This document shows positions 1 to 10,879 of a DNA stretch of 64,000 nt, in pieces. The stretch spans positions 770,001-834,000 of the forward strand of contig JAGFBZ010000328.1 of NCBI GenBank assembly GCA_018398805.1, written 5' to 3'. Source of the stretch: Hirundichthys speculiger (Eukaryota; Chordata; Actinopteri; Beloniformes; Exocoetidae). Numbering within the stretch: position 1 is the first letter of the stretch; each line of letters begins with the position of its first letter. The notes below the pieces were generated by a model that saw only the letters and a program-made list of their open reading frames with translations, had not been told where the DNA came from and did no database searches. A program made the position numbers and the translations under genes.

Positions 1-1053
1 AGTTCAAGCCAATTAAAATGAATGTGGATTCATTAAGGAGCAGCCGGGCAACACACGAGGCAACGGTGGAGGGAAAAACTTCTCAGTTAATGGGAGGACG
101 CCTCAGCACGACCCGACGAACGCCGTAACTTTGAGAAGAAGATAACCTTTCACCTGAAACTCTGAAGAAACCCAACTCCTCCATCATTGATTTTCTTTTT
201 GTTTTTGTTGTAATCTCAGACAAGCAGCTGCCAAAAAAACAAACATGGTTTAAAGTTATTTCTATTCAAGTTTCGCTCCGAGGTTGATGAGCAGCTCCTG
301 GGTTGACGGAGGAGATGGAGTCAAAAACACGTTCCAGTCACGCAGCAGCTTCGGTCAACATCAGCAGAACGTCTTCCGGGCACGACAGTATTCCCAGACT
401 TTCATCACCTTACACATTTTCCTTGAAGCACTCGGTTTTTTTCTTTCTTTCTTCACAGTCGGATGCCGTTCCAGTTTTGAGGCGGTCGCATCTCACAAAC
501 ATCTGTGCATGTAGTAACTCGCTGGGAATTTCACGCTACTCTTTTTAACTCTTCGGACTTGATCTTATATTCGCTGGCAAGGTAAAGATGGCGGGATATC
601 TGATGAGGCTGATTTGGACTTCTGAGGCTTCTTCAGATGGACTCCTCGAGACTCCTCCAACATACAAATTGGACATTTCATGGCTGCGGCGGAAGTGTGA
701 AAACATCCTCATCTGCATGCACGACGCTGGAATGTGGACCGTTCCAACGTTGCCAAACTATGTGAGAATAATCAGGGTTTGGAGTTGATCCCTGAGGCAC
801 GTAACAAAACAGGTCTTTTTCCCGTGAAGACCTCGGAAGTATTTAACAGGGATGGAATAGCATCTCAACGTCAGTGGCAACCATAATGCAAAAGAGAAAA
901 TGCTAGACGACCTAACTGTCAGTTACATCGATTCCTTGAGGTGATGGTGCTTGAAACATGTGAGTTAACCCCCCCCCCCGGCAGAAAGCAACATCAGTGG
1001 ATTCAAATGGATCAATAATTGTAGATTAAGCTCCTGAATCTTCCTGTGAGTAG
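1..1053. other. Intronic sequence upstream of the first visible exon, no feature recognised
   Basis: This lies in the intron 5' of the first visible cdh12 exon, assuming the gene continues upstream. Short ORFs here have no recognisable domains. A short C-run at 970-979 is the only simple-sequence feature. I see no exon-like segment with splice signals. Confidence 0.5.
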
Positions 1054-1422
1054 TAGGGGTGAGTATTGGCAAGGACCTCGCAATACGATATGTATCATGA
1101 TACTTGGGTCACAATACGATATTATCACGATATATTGCAATATTCTACCCAGTTAATATTAAAATTAAAAGTAGAGATGAAAAATCAACTTCCTGTATAT
1201 GTTCTTCAGATGATATTGAGTCAAATTGAGTCAAAACAACATATTTATTGTTTATTATAAGTGTTTTTGCACATTTAAGGACCATTACAACATACTGACA
1301 GCATTGTAACCACTGTAAATTTTTTCCTAAAAAAATCGATATAAGGAGCTGAAAAATGGATATTATATTGGGCGGCCGAAAATTGCGATATATTGTCAAA
1401 TCATTTTTTTTTCACACCCCTA
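1054..1422 (+). mobile_element. hAT-type MITE, family A copy 1
   Basis: The element starts TAGGGGTGAGTATTGG and ends TTCACACCCCTA. Flanking 8-mers are GTGAGTAG (1046-1053) and ATGAGTAG (1423-1430), 7 of 8 matching, as expected for a hAT 8-bp TSD. The interior contains runs of GATA/ATCG-type sequence next to both ends and no transposase. Four more copies lie in the window (1530, 3422, 28188, 46295). Confidence 0.85.
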
Positions 1423-1529
1423 ATGAGTAGCCAGCATTGCAAAGCTGACGGCTCGAAGTCAGATCACTGAAAAAAAAAAACAAATTATGCAATAATACTG
1501 GCAGAGCTGGTTATTTACTCCGTCTTTAT

Positions 1530-1878
1530 TAGGGGTGTGAAAAAAAATCAATTTGGCGATATATCGCGATTTTCGGCCGCCCGATATAATATCGATTTTT
1601 CAGCTCCTAATATCGATTTTTTTTTTAGGAAAATTCATTCATTCATAATAATAATAAACAATAAATAGGTTGTTTTGAAGCAAATAGTTATGACTCGATT
1701 TGTCCTCTGAATGATCAATATCATCTGATGAACATATACAGCAACTTGATTTTTCATCTCTATTTTAAATTTCTATAATAACTGGGTAGAATATCGTGAT
1801 ATCGCGATAATATCGTATCGTGACCCAAGTATCACAATACATATCATATTGCGAGGTCCTTGCCAACACTCACCCCTA
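1530..1878 (-). mobile_element. hAT-type MITE, family A copy 2, inverted relative to copy 1
   Basis: The reverse-orientation copy begins TAGGGGTGTGAAAAAAA and ends CTCACCCCTA. The TSD GTCTTTAT is perfect (1522-1529 and 1879-1886). It lies 107 bp from copy 1 in opposite orientation, creating an inverted repeat with arms of about 350 bp. Confidence 0.88.
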
Positions 1879-2850
1879 GTCTTTATTCGTGCACGTTAGC
1901 AAGAAGACGGCGTCAAAGACAGGTAAGAGGAAGGGGAGGCGGTGCAGCAGATGACTGCTCTGAATCTGGGTATGGATTCACCGTGCCGGTGTTTGATGGC
2001 AGCGCGCTGCCCTCGGCTCACTATCTGGGACGTTTCAAAGCATATGAAAATAGGTCCGTACGTGTCCTTACCCAGCCAGACACGCTGGAATCTGCTGCTC
2101 ATCCCAGAGCTTTGCGTTGCACCTGCTGCGACTGTGTTTCAAACCCATGCTGGACTTTAAAAAAAAATGAAGGCACCAAACTGTTAAAGCAAAGGTTTGC
2201 CCCGCTGAGCCGTCCGTTATCTTCAAACATGCACACGCCGAACAAAAAAAAGGGAGAACAAAAACCGGGAAGTAAAAAGGTGAACGAGAACAACGACAAC
2301 AACGCGCATAAATCAGCGAGACGCTCCTCTCTCCGAGGAAGATGACACCGGCGGCTCTGACTCTGCTCAACGCGGCGGCCGGGGTTCAAACGAGACGCTC
2401 TCGTTATATTAAACGGGAGAAAACAGAGGTGGAAAGTGTAGAGCGACTTGTGGTGCACGGCTCTTTTTAGCCTGCCAACCTCCCACTGACCCAGCTATTA
2501 ATCTGCAGCACAAACGCTCTCTGATCTCGGGGTCTCTGATCCTCAAGTGAATCATTATATGGCTTCGCCGGCGCTCCCTATTGAATGTCAAGCGCTTCCA
2601 GTTTGTAAGATGACCTCTATTTCAGCTGTGGTCAGTGGCGCTGCAGCAGCCTCACACTCCTCCGAGGAAATGCATTGTGCATCTCGAGGTAAATTGTATG
2701 TTTGGCATTTAATGTATTTCCAAGACCCCCCGTGTGTTTACCACTCTTTTTCTCTTGTCTTTTTTTTCTTATCTCTATCACTGCCTTCTCTCTCCCTCCG
2801 ACTCTCTTTCTCCATTATCTGTTCCTCTCATCTGTCTTGCTGCACACCAG
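1879..2850. other. Intron 5' of first exon, nothing else recognised
   Basis: No domain-bearing ORF is seen; ORFs of 161, 119 and 100 aa in this stretch overlap on opposite strands and have no family resemblance. The last ~100 bases are CT-rich and include the polypyrimidine tract for the exon at 2851. Confidence 0.5.
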
Positions 2851-3018
2851 GGGTTATAAAGACAGCCCTGCCCAACATGGACAGAGAGGTGAAGGAACAA
2901 TACCAGGTATTAATCCAGGCCAAGGACATGGGGGGCCAGCTGGGAGGACTGGCCGGGACCACGCTGGTCAACATCACCCTCAGCGACGTCAACGACAACC
3001 CGCCCAGGTTCTCGAAAA
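2851..3018 (+). CDS. cdh12: cdh12 exon (168 nt): C-terminal half of EC2
   Basis: The exon follows a pyrimidine-rich acceptor ending CACACCAG and stops at a GTGAGT donor. It begins with the last 2 nt of a glycine codon and ends with the first nt of a serine codon. It reads [19 protein letters not shown] and continues through [17 protein letters not shown] to [11 protein letters not shown]. The MDRE and DVNDNPP motifs are calcium ligands at the EC2-EC3 boundary. NIT is a potential N-glycosylation site. The 168-nt length is the usual size of this type II cadherin exon. The combination [19 protein letters not shown] fits cadherin-12 better than the paralogues as I remember them. The open frame runs past both ends into intron, so splicing signals rather than ORF limits set the boundaries. 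Confidence 0.93.
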
Positions 3019-3421
3019 GTGAGTGGAGAATAGAACAAAAATCATCATTTTGGTTCACGCTTCCTTCCGTAATGAAATAAACACTGTGTAATTACGGCGG
3101 AGTTGGGGGGTATTCATCATTTCCACTCATTGTAATTGCTTTTCATTACTCGTCATTACATGCCGTCGTAAGCAGCGGCCCGTTTATTTATCGTGATTGC
3201 ATCTGCAGCCGCCACGATTATCCTGGCGAATAATCCGGGGCCCGGTGCCATCTCGCTCACGGGGCGCCCGCCGTCTATATTTAGATCAGGAATGTTGGTG
3301 CGGCGTCGGGGATTCAGCCGGTGTGTTTAAACTCTGTTTGGTATTTTCACATAAGCCGCTGAAACAGATTAGTTCGACTGTAGCGTTTACGAGGTTGTGT
3401 AAGAAAGCGAAGTGGGGTGGT
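3019..3421. other. Intron, no feature recognised
   Basis: This is the start of the 9.1-kb intron. No repeat family or conserved motif was identified. Confidence 0.5.
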
Positions 3422-4465
3422 TAGTGGTGAGTATTGGCAAGGATCTCGCAATACGATACGCTATTATCACAATATCCCGATATATTGCGATATTCTACCC
3501 AGTTAATATCAAAATTAAAAGTAGAGATGAAAAATCAAGTTTCTGTATACAGTGATCCCTTATTTTTCATGGTTAATGGGGACCGGCACCCCCCAGCGAC
3601 AATCAAAATCCGCGATCTGGAGCCGGAGCCCCCCGAGCCTAAATAATGTGTTTAAAATATGTTTAAAACCATAAAAAAGTATCGCGGCACTGCAGCGAAA
3701 CAAGACAAAGGCTCAACTGTGGTCTTTCTGTTACCTTCACAGCCTCTGGTCTCTGAACCGTAGTAAAGAAACCGCTGGTATTGTGCTTTTTTTGGCTCGT
3801 AATTAGCGGCTAACATGCTAACAACAACAAAACAAATAGTCTGGTTTTCTCTGCATGGAACGGGAACTTTATTCTGGCACTGCAGGAACTTGTAACATCA
3901 CACAGGTTGTATTGTTGGGCTCCTGTCGGTTAACAGAGAATGTAAATCTATACACGCTGGGCTGCTGTTGATGCTCACTACACTTTTCATCTAACCCCGT
4001 TTTCATTCTGCCGTCCCACGACACACACACTACATTACCCATAAGGCCACATCATTACCCATAAGGCCACCTTCTTAAAGGGGCCAGGCTGGCTCACAAC
4101 ATTTCTTCGCTAAGAGAGAATGCACACAACATCCTGTGATGTTTCCGTGATTTTTTACATTTTTTTAAATAATATATATTTCTGAAAAAAATCCATGAAG
4201 CACTGAAGCCACGGTAATTAAACTTCGAAGTGGCAAAGTATCACTGTATATTCATCAGATGATATTGATCATTCAGAGGACAAATTGAGTCAAAACTATT
4301 TGCTTCAAAACAACCTATTGATTGTTTATTATTAGTGTTTTTGCACATTTAAGAAACCATTACAACATACTGATGATATCAATATTTGGACCTCAAAAAT
4401 CGATATTATATTGGGCGGCCGAAAATCGCGATATATTGCCAGATTGATTTTTTTTCACACCCCCA
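3422..4465 (+). mobile_element. hAT-type MITE, family A copy 3, split by a nested element
   Basis: The left part (3422-3549) matches the start of family A and the right part (4247-4465) matches its end. Together they rebuild a ~350-bp element interrupted by the TA-flanked insertion at 3550-4246. The terminal base pattern is CACACCCCCA instead of CACACCCCTA, and the flanks are G-rich, so the TSD cannot be read confidently. Confidence 0.82.
3550..4246 (+). mobile_element. Tigger/pogo-like non-autonomous element nested in hAT copy 3
   Basis: The element starts CAGTGATCCCTTATTTTTC and ends AAAGTATCACTG, with TA on both sides (3548-3549, 4247-4248). A closely similar copy lies inverted at 38343-39020. 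The TIR and 'cgcggttaatgggg'-like subterminal sequence resemble pogo/Tigger families with TA target sites. No transposase ORF is seen. Confidence 0.75.
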
Positions 4466-4490
4466 GTGGGGGTGGGGGGGGGTAAAAAAA

Positions 4491-5676
4491 TAGGGATGTC
4501 CCGATCACGTTTCTTGGGTCCCGATCCGATTCCGATCTTTTAATTTTGATGATTGGCCGATTTCCGATTTTTTCCGATCCGATTTCACTTTTTTTGAGTG
4601 GGCAAACAGAGTTTAATTTCCTATGCATTTTATTTCCTGTGTACATTAATAAATAGGCCTGTATCCAAGCTGAGATTAATAGCTTTTATCATCTCATAAA
4701 ATAAACAATAACTTATTTAAACACTCTTCTTTCTTTCTTTTTTGTTTGGGAGAATTATTATAAAACACATTTAGTTACAGAACAGTGACTGTTCAACAGT
4801 CTCAGTACTAAACAACAAATCACTTCCATTTAAATAGCAGCAGGTGAACTTGGCTAGCAGTTTAAGGCAATGAAAACCCTAGCAGAAGTCTTTGCAATCA
4901 ATGAAATCACATCAGAATAAAAATAACATAAAATATTAACTTAACTTCTTTCAAGACCCGCTGCACATGTTCGCGCACCTTTGTGTCCTTTGTCGTTCAT
5001 GTAATGATGGGAACGAGGCTCGAGGTAATTAATGAGCCGGTTAAATGCCTTGTATTCCACAAACTCCGTGTCCGCGGTAATACATTCCGCGTTTAGCTCT
5101 GTGATTTTTCTGTATTTCTCCGAGTCTTTCGGGAGTTTTGTCCTTTCTTTTGAAAGTTTCACAGAGCGTTTGCTGCCGCTTGAAGCTGCCGTCGGCACCA
5201 GCTGCCGTCGGCTGCGGTGATCGGTGCTGCGTGCTTTTTTAAGTGTCTGATTAAATTGGTGGTGTTGTAAACTCTCCTCTTACTTACCCATCATGATATC
5301 TCAGCCTTCCACACGTTTCAAGTCGCAGTTGAAGCGTCGGTCTTTGTAATTTTATAGTGCTGCCACACTGCTGATATTTTTGCTAAAGTTTATCCTGACG
5401 CCGCCGGTCTTGAAACTTTTAAGGTGGATACAAGACAGCGCTGCTGGGAAACCTCATTTCAGTGCAAATTATTAAATGTATATAGTTTAAAAAATATTTT
5501 TGTTTGTGTAATATGATTACTTTATTAATTTGTGTTAATCAGGATCACTTTTTGAGGAAAAAAATAATGAAAAAAAGATCGGCGTGTTAATAATGTTGAT
5601 CGGCCGATCCGATCCACCTTAAATTTTTAAGATCGAAGGCCGATCCGATCAGGGGATCGGGATCGGGACATCCCTA
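4491..5676. mobile_element. hAT element, family B (1.19 kb)
   Basis: The inverted ends TAGGGATGTCCCGATC and GATCGGGACATCCCTA are perfect over 16 bp. The TSD TAAAAAAA is perfect (4483-4490 and 5677-5684). It lies only 25 bp from the end of hAT copy 3. The interior retains a decayed transposase piece on the minus strand. Confidence 0.92.
4941..5198 (-). pseudogene. hAT (ZBED-like) transposase fragment
   Basis: This 85-codon minus-strand reading frame contains ELNAECITADTEFVEYKAFN followed by RLINYLEPRSHHY. That resembles the hAT/ZBED segment in which an F-V-E-x-K-A-F-x-x-L motif precedes L-E-P-R-Y. The BED zinc finger and the catalytic and dimerisation regions are absent, so it is a non-functional internal remnant of the host element at 4491-5676. 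Confidence 0.6.
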
Positions 5677-5684
5677 TAAAAAAA

Positions 5685-6969
5685 TAAAGCACAATACAGA
5701 GGAATCATTGATCTGTGAAGCTTCTCTATACACTCTTAGTGTATGTATTAAAAACCGCATGAAAAGTTTATTCTAGCCCAATGACAGGAAAGCATACTGC
5801 TCTGTTTTCGCCGTCGTGTACTTTGAAGTGACACTGAGTGGCCCGCCTTGAATGTAAATACGGGCAGTCAGGCGGTCAAGCTCCTCTGGAAGCGAGGAAC
5901 GGATGATATTTCCATAATGCTGTCACAGCACAGAGGTTTGGGCCACGTTCGCCGGCTCCTAGGCCTGTCCCATCCTCTCTTTGTCTTCCTCTCTCTGCAC
6001 AAAGTGCTTACAGGTTTAAAAAAAAAATGCCTGGCTAGTCATGTGTGAATAAACATCCTCGGAAGATTCAGTTTACTCTCCTGCTTTTTGGTTCTTGCCC
6101 TTTTATTCGTGAGCTGCCACTCCCCTGATCCTCTGAAGCCCGCCATTGTCATTAAGACACTAATAGTGTTTTATGCTGCAGGTCCAAATGCTGCCGTGTG
6201 ACATATTTTTGTCTGCGAGTTAATAAACTGCAGCTTTTACTCAGTCTGGGTGCAGCGGCTACCAGAGAGAACCGCTCTTGTCCTTTTCAAAAAAAAAAGA
6301 CCGTCTGTCCTTGAAAGTATTTGATTATTCATTAAAATTTTACCGCCGAGACTCATTCAGAGGCCCCGGCTTTCCTTGCTCAAATCCTTGGATCGACTCC
6401 GAGGCAAGGAGCCTTAGGCGATAGTAAAACAGAGGAATAGTTAAAGAACCACGGTGGCATATTTACCATTTCTAGTAGCGCTAGCCTCCTGCACAGAAAG
6501 GCATCGCTTCTGAAAGATAACATCAAGCTCGGGGTCGGGGTTCTGGAGTGGTGTCATTCCAGTGGCAGCCAGTAACTGATTTTTCTACCCAGCGTTGTTG
6601 CTTAAAGGGACAGGTCAAAGGTTGCGTAAAGTAATTATGAGTAAGTTGGTGTCATTCCTGCTGTAGACGGCGGTGACGGCTCTCTCGGTTTGGAGAACGT
6701 GAGAGGAATCCTGAGGGGGAGGAGCGAGCCTAAAACAACTCAAACCTCGTTTGTCACCGTCAGGCAGATTTGTCGGCCGCGCGGCCGTGACGAGAGTTCT
6801 CCCGGTCCACTGCATCCCGAAGCTGCTCCGTTGGACTGAGAGACCGCTGGAGTCCAGGGAGGCTCGCTGTCATGTTCGGGGAACCAGATCTGAGATGATC
6901 TGAGCTTTGCGACACGGTGCGTTATCCTGCTGGAGGGATCCGTCAGGAAGATGGGTTCACGGCGGTCAC
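5685..6969. other. Intron, no feature recognised
   Basis: Unique-looking intronic sequence. ORFs of 60-96 codons here show no family resemblance. Confidence 0.45.
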
Positions 6970-7720
6970 TAGAGGTCTTCGGAACAACCCGAAAACCCGA
7001 GGTTCTGACCCGAATCTGGTTCGGGTCCATTTAAAAGACGTGACTCCGGGATTCGGGTCGGAATCGGTACATTTAGTCTCGGGTCCGGTCGGTGCTCTCT
7101 GACAGGCTGGGTCCACGTTTACTCGAGAGAGTTAAAGATATTGGCGGTGGCAGCCAATGTCAGGACTCGGGGCAGTTAAATTAATTATTCATTAACGTAT
7201 TTGTCATGAAACAATCGTGTTGCCGTAGCGTGTTATTAGCGGTTTGCCCGGCAGCTGTAAAGCACAATGGATGGCCAACATGACAACGTTGGATGAGAGA
7301 ACATATTCACGACATTTCCTGACCGGTGTAGGCTAATAGTGTTAGCAGTTGCTACAATTAGCATAAGAAAATAAGGTCGTGGATTTATTGTTGTTTACAT
7401 CACGTAGCCTATGTAGCAACTGAACCGGGTAGAAGAAGACAACTTTAGGTTAGAAAATCAAGTTTTTTTCAACGCTAGACAACATTTAACATGAACTATG
7501 GGCTGGTATTGTCTCGGTTCTATTCGGGTGACTCGGTTCGGTTTGTGGTCGGAAACTAAAGACTCAGGTCGGGTTGGTTCCTGGTCCAAATATTGCGGGT
7601 CCATTTGGGTTTGGACTCCTGGACTTATGATAATAGCTCGGGCCGGGACGGTTTTGGGTCGAATTTTCACAGGTCCTATTTGGGTTCGGGTCCATGAAAG
7701 TGGACCCGTGAAGACCTCTA
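6970..7720. mobile_element. hAT-type element, family C copy 1 (751 bp)
   Basis: The inverted ends are TAGAGGTCTTC and GAAGACCTCTA. Flanking 8-mers GCGGTCAC (6962-6969) and GTGGTCAC (7721-7728) match at 7 of 8. The subterminal regions are rich in CCCGA/TCGGG repeats. A second, closely similar copy lies at 47689-48456. No coding capacity is recognised. Confidence 0.85.
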
Positions 7721-7807
7721 GTGGTCACAAAGGGGTGGGCATGGTCAGCGCCATCCCACAAATGCCTCCACCAGGCCCCTATACTCGGACTCTTGTCCAT
7801 CTGCAAT

Positions 7808-8462
7808 TTATCCTACAATGCCGGTGTCCTCAAAATATTTCTGCAAGTGACAGAGCTCCGACTCAGGCTGGAAGTCGGATGTATAGAGCGTGAACCGGAA
7901 GGGGGAGAGCACTGTTCCTTGTGGTGTCCCTGTGCTGCAGAACATGGTGTCTGATATGCAGCCACCCAGCCTCACAAAGATAATCCACAATCCAGGAGAC
8001 CAGGTACTTGTCCACTCCTGTGCTGCTCAGCTTGTCTCTCAGTAGGATGGGCTGGATGGTGTGCTGAAGTCGTAGAACATGATCCTCACCGTGTCGGTCC
8101 CCCGTCCAGGTGAGAATGGATCTTGTGCAGCAGGTACAGGATGGCGTCCTTCCACACCCATCTTTTCCTGGTAGGCACACTGGAGGGGATCCTGGGCATG
8201 TTGGGCCTGCGGTGCTGAACCAGGAGCCGCTCCAGGGTCTTTAAAACGTGCGATGTCAGGGCCACCGGCCTGAAAGCCCTCTGCCTGGCTCGGATGTGGC
8301 TTTTTGGGGACCAGAACCAGACAGGATGTCTTCCACATGGCAGGCACCTTCCCCTGATGCTGGGTCATGTTCTAGATCTGCTGCAGAAGCTCCCCCTAGT
8401 TCGGCAGCACAGGCCCTTAGCATCCTGGGTCAGACGCTGTCCTGGACCTGCAGCTTTACTGG
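7808..8462 (-). pseudogene. Non-LTR retrotransposon reverse transcriptase fragment
   Basis: Three overlapping minus-strand frames together give an RT domain broken by frameshifts. In order they show AMWKTSCLVLVPKKPHPS, DPLQCAYQEKMGVE, IMFYDFST, then TGTPQGTVLSPFRFTLYTSD and LCHLQKYFEDTGIVG. PQGTVLSP and the F/YxDD-type catalytic box are RT hallmarks. Here the box reads FEDT, so the first catalytic aspartate is lost. The layout is like teleost L2/CR1/Rex-type LINEs (family knowledge). The 5' part of the fragment ends at the hAT insertion at 8463. Confidence 0.85.
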
Positions 8463-9127
8463 TAGGGCTGTAGCGATACACTAATCTCGCGTAATACGAT
8501 ACACGATATTCGGCTCACGATACGATATATATCGATATTCATCTTAAGATACATTTACATCATTTTCTAAAAGATTTTAAAGGGACAAAATGATTTTGGA
8601 AGTTCCAGTAACTTTGTTTGAATTAAGTGAACTGAAAGCATCAATTACACATTATATGGCTGACAGGCAGCATGCAAATGCTGGACAAAATGAATAAAAG
8701 ATTTGTTGAGAAAAATAGTTTCATTTATTTAAACAGTGCAAATTGTTGCTTGCAGGCTTTTAAAGGTAAGGGCACAATGGAGAGTTGAAGTACAGCAAGT
8801 GACCTACTTTGGCAGCTTTTTTGGCTTGATACTGAACATTGAGGTAGCTACTAGCCATTCTAGCCACCAGGATAAGTAAAAACGAACCATGGCAACCAAT
8901 AATTCAAGTCCATTGGAGCAACATTTAAGCCACCTTAAAACTGCAGCCATCTCAGCAGAGTAGCTGGAGGACTTAATGGCTCTTCCTGCAAAGTGCAGGA
9001 AGGACAAAACTCCTTTTAGTTTTGAAAGGAGCTTAGAATATCGATACCTGCGGCTGAAAAATCAATACTCTCTGGGGAAATAAAATATCGATATATATCA
9101 CAGAATCGATAAAATTGCTCAGCTCTA
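8463..9127. mobile_element. hAT-type element, family D copy 1
   Basis: It starts TAGGGCTGTAGCGATAC and ends CTCAGCTCTA. The 8-bp TSD TTTACTGG is perfect (8455-8462 and 9128-9135). It abuts the LINE reverse-transcriptase fossil. A shorter copy in the opposite orientation lies at 33568-33995. Confidence 0.92.
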
Positions 9128-9135
9128 TTTACTGG

Positions 9136-9678
9136 CGTGAACATACTCAGACCAGCCCGTCAAATGACAACAATGGCACTCATTTTATCCATTGAACTAA
9201 GATAGTAAGATGGTCTTCACATGAGCCCGATCTCAAATGTCAGCCCGATCAATGCTTCCGAGAAACCCAAATAAATAAAAAAACGATAAAAGAGCTGGAT
9301 ATCTCGGTCCGTGACAGCAGAATAACAGGAGACACAATGAGTATTGTTCATCTGGAAAGGTTGCCGGCAGAAAAACTCGTGTCTAAAAAAGAATATATAT
9401 ATAAGCAGAGCTGAAGTTCACAGAACTGCATCTAAACAAACGGCGAGTTCTGGAGCAATGTCCTACGGACAGATGGGACTAAAGTGGGGTTGTTCTTATG
9501 TTCCAGTCATTTTTCTTTATATTTTTAAAAAATAAATACAGCATTTCATCAGAAACATCTCATACCTTGTGTCCAGCCTGCACCACCACCACTCTGTCGG
9601 GGGCCTGTTTTGAAGCCACAGAGCATTAGAGGCATTGAACTGACCACAAATCCCTCTGCATACCAGAGTGTTTTAAGA
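9136..9678. other. Intron, no feature recognised
   Basis: No repeat or ORF with recognisable content. It may include further decayed LINE sequence beyond the hAT insertion, but I cannot align it. Confidence 0.4.
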
Positions 9679-9686
9679 GTCTAATG

Positions 9687-9914
9687 CAGGAGTGGGCAAG
9701 TCCCAGTCCTGGAGGGCCGCTGTCCTGCATGTCTTAGATGTTTCTCTGCAACAACACACCTGATTCACATGAATGGATCAGCATCGGAACCAGCTCATTC
9801 AGGTCTGCACAAGTCTGTTAACGACCCATTTATGTGAATCGGGAGCGCTGAAGCAGGGAAACATCTAAGACGTGCGGAACAGAAGCCCTCCAGGACTAAG
9901 TTTGGACACCCCTG
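9687..9914. mobile_element. Short hAT-type MITE, family E (228 bp)
   Basis: The ends are CAGGAGTGGGCAAG and TTTGGACACCCCTG, with inverted subterminal CCTGGAGGGC and GCCCTCCAGG. Flanking 8-mers GTCTAATG (9679-9686) and GTCTAATA (9915-9922) match at 7 of 8. The CCTGGAGGGCC-type end is a common fish MITE signature. Confidence 0.85.
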
Positions 9915-10058
9915 GTCTAATACGTGGCAGCTTTAACACATCAGCACAGATGGAAAACAAAACACTCAGGTTTCTGAAACGGCCCACTGAAAACCAAAGC
10001 AAGGGCCACGAGAGCCACGAAATCTTAAAAAACAAAAATACGTAAAAAAAAAAAAAAA

Positions 10059-10370
10059 ACTAGAAAAGCACTTGGAGAGTGCAGACCTCTGCCTAGCGCA
10101 ACAGTTCTCCCATATAGTGATTTACAAATTGCAATAAAATCCGCCATCTGGATCAACCTTTGAAATTTGATAGAGGTTCCCATTGTCAATCCCTGAGTCA
10201 AATTTCATGAGTTTTGGGCAATAATGAACAGAGATATTGAGAAACAAAATTTGCAGCCCAATTGACTGCAATGTTATCGCAAATTTGAAAGTGATCCAGA
10301 ATCCAGGATTTCTTCCGGATCACACCCAAAATGAAATCAATTCTTCCTTTTCATATTTTTGACAATTCAA
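10059..10370 (-). repeat. Repeat F copy 1 (truncated)
   Basis: It starts at the conserved outer end (CTAGAAAAGCACT on the plus strand) and stops before the inner CTCCTTGGCGGAGGT end. It aligns to the other six repeat F copies through the conserved blocks 'gatccagaatccaggatttc' and 'ttttgggcaataat'. Confidence 0.8.
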
Positions 10371-10463
10371 AAAAAATAAGATTGACAAATAAAGTTGAAA
10401 CTAAAAGTTTACATACAGTACTGATAAATGTAAGGTAAAATAAATGACTGCATTTAGACTGCA

Positions 10464-10879
10464 TAGAAAAGCACTTGGAGACAAGACTTCCGCCAATGTA
10501 CAACAATTCTCCCATATAGCCATTTACAGATTGCGATAAAATCCGCCTTCTGGATCAGATCCAGATCAGCCTTTGAAATTTGATAGAGGTTCCCATTGTC
10601 AATCCCTGAGTCAAATTTCATGAGTTTTGGGCAATAATTAACGGAGATATTGAGAAACAAAATTTTTGGCCCCATTGACCGCAATGTTATTGGAAATTTG
10701 AAAGTGATCCAGAATCCAGGATTTCTTCCGGATTACACCCAAAATAAAATCAGTTCTTCCTTTTCATAATTTCAACAACTCCTGAAAATTTCATCAAAAT
10801 CCATCCATAACTTTTTGAGTTATCTTGAACACAGCAAACAGATAAACGCCGGCAAAAACATTACCTCCTTGTCGGAAGT
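10464..10879 (-). repeat. Repeat F copy 2 (nearly full length)
   Basis: This ~415-bp copy has the same orientation as copy 1, 93 bp away. Its inner end is ACCTCCTTGTCGGAAGT. It contains a reading frame (10454-10684, minus) sharing ILFLNISVNYCPKLMKFDSG with copies at 16.2, 17.9 and 63.4 kb. A 26-bp stretch just outside it (10428-10453) recurs next to copy 7. Confidence 0.85.

Noticed and set aside
1860..2345. 161-codon plus-strand ORF
   Set aside because: It starts inside a hAT MITE, has a low-complexity basic composition and no family resemblance, and overlaps several ORFs on the opposite strand.
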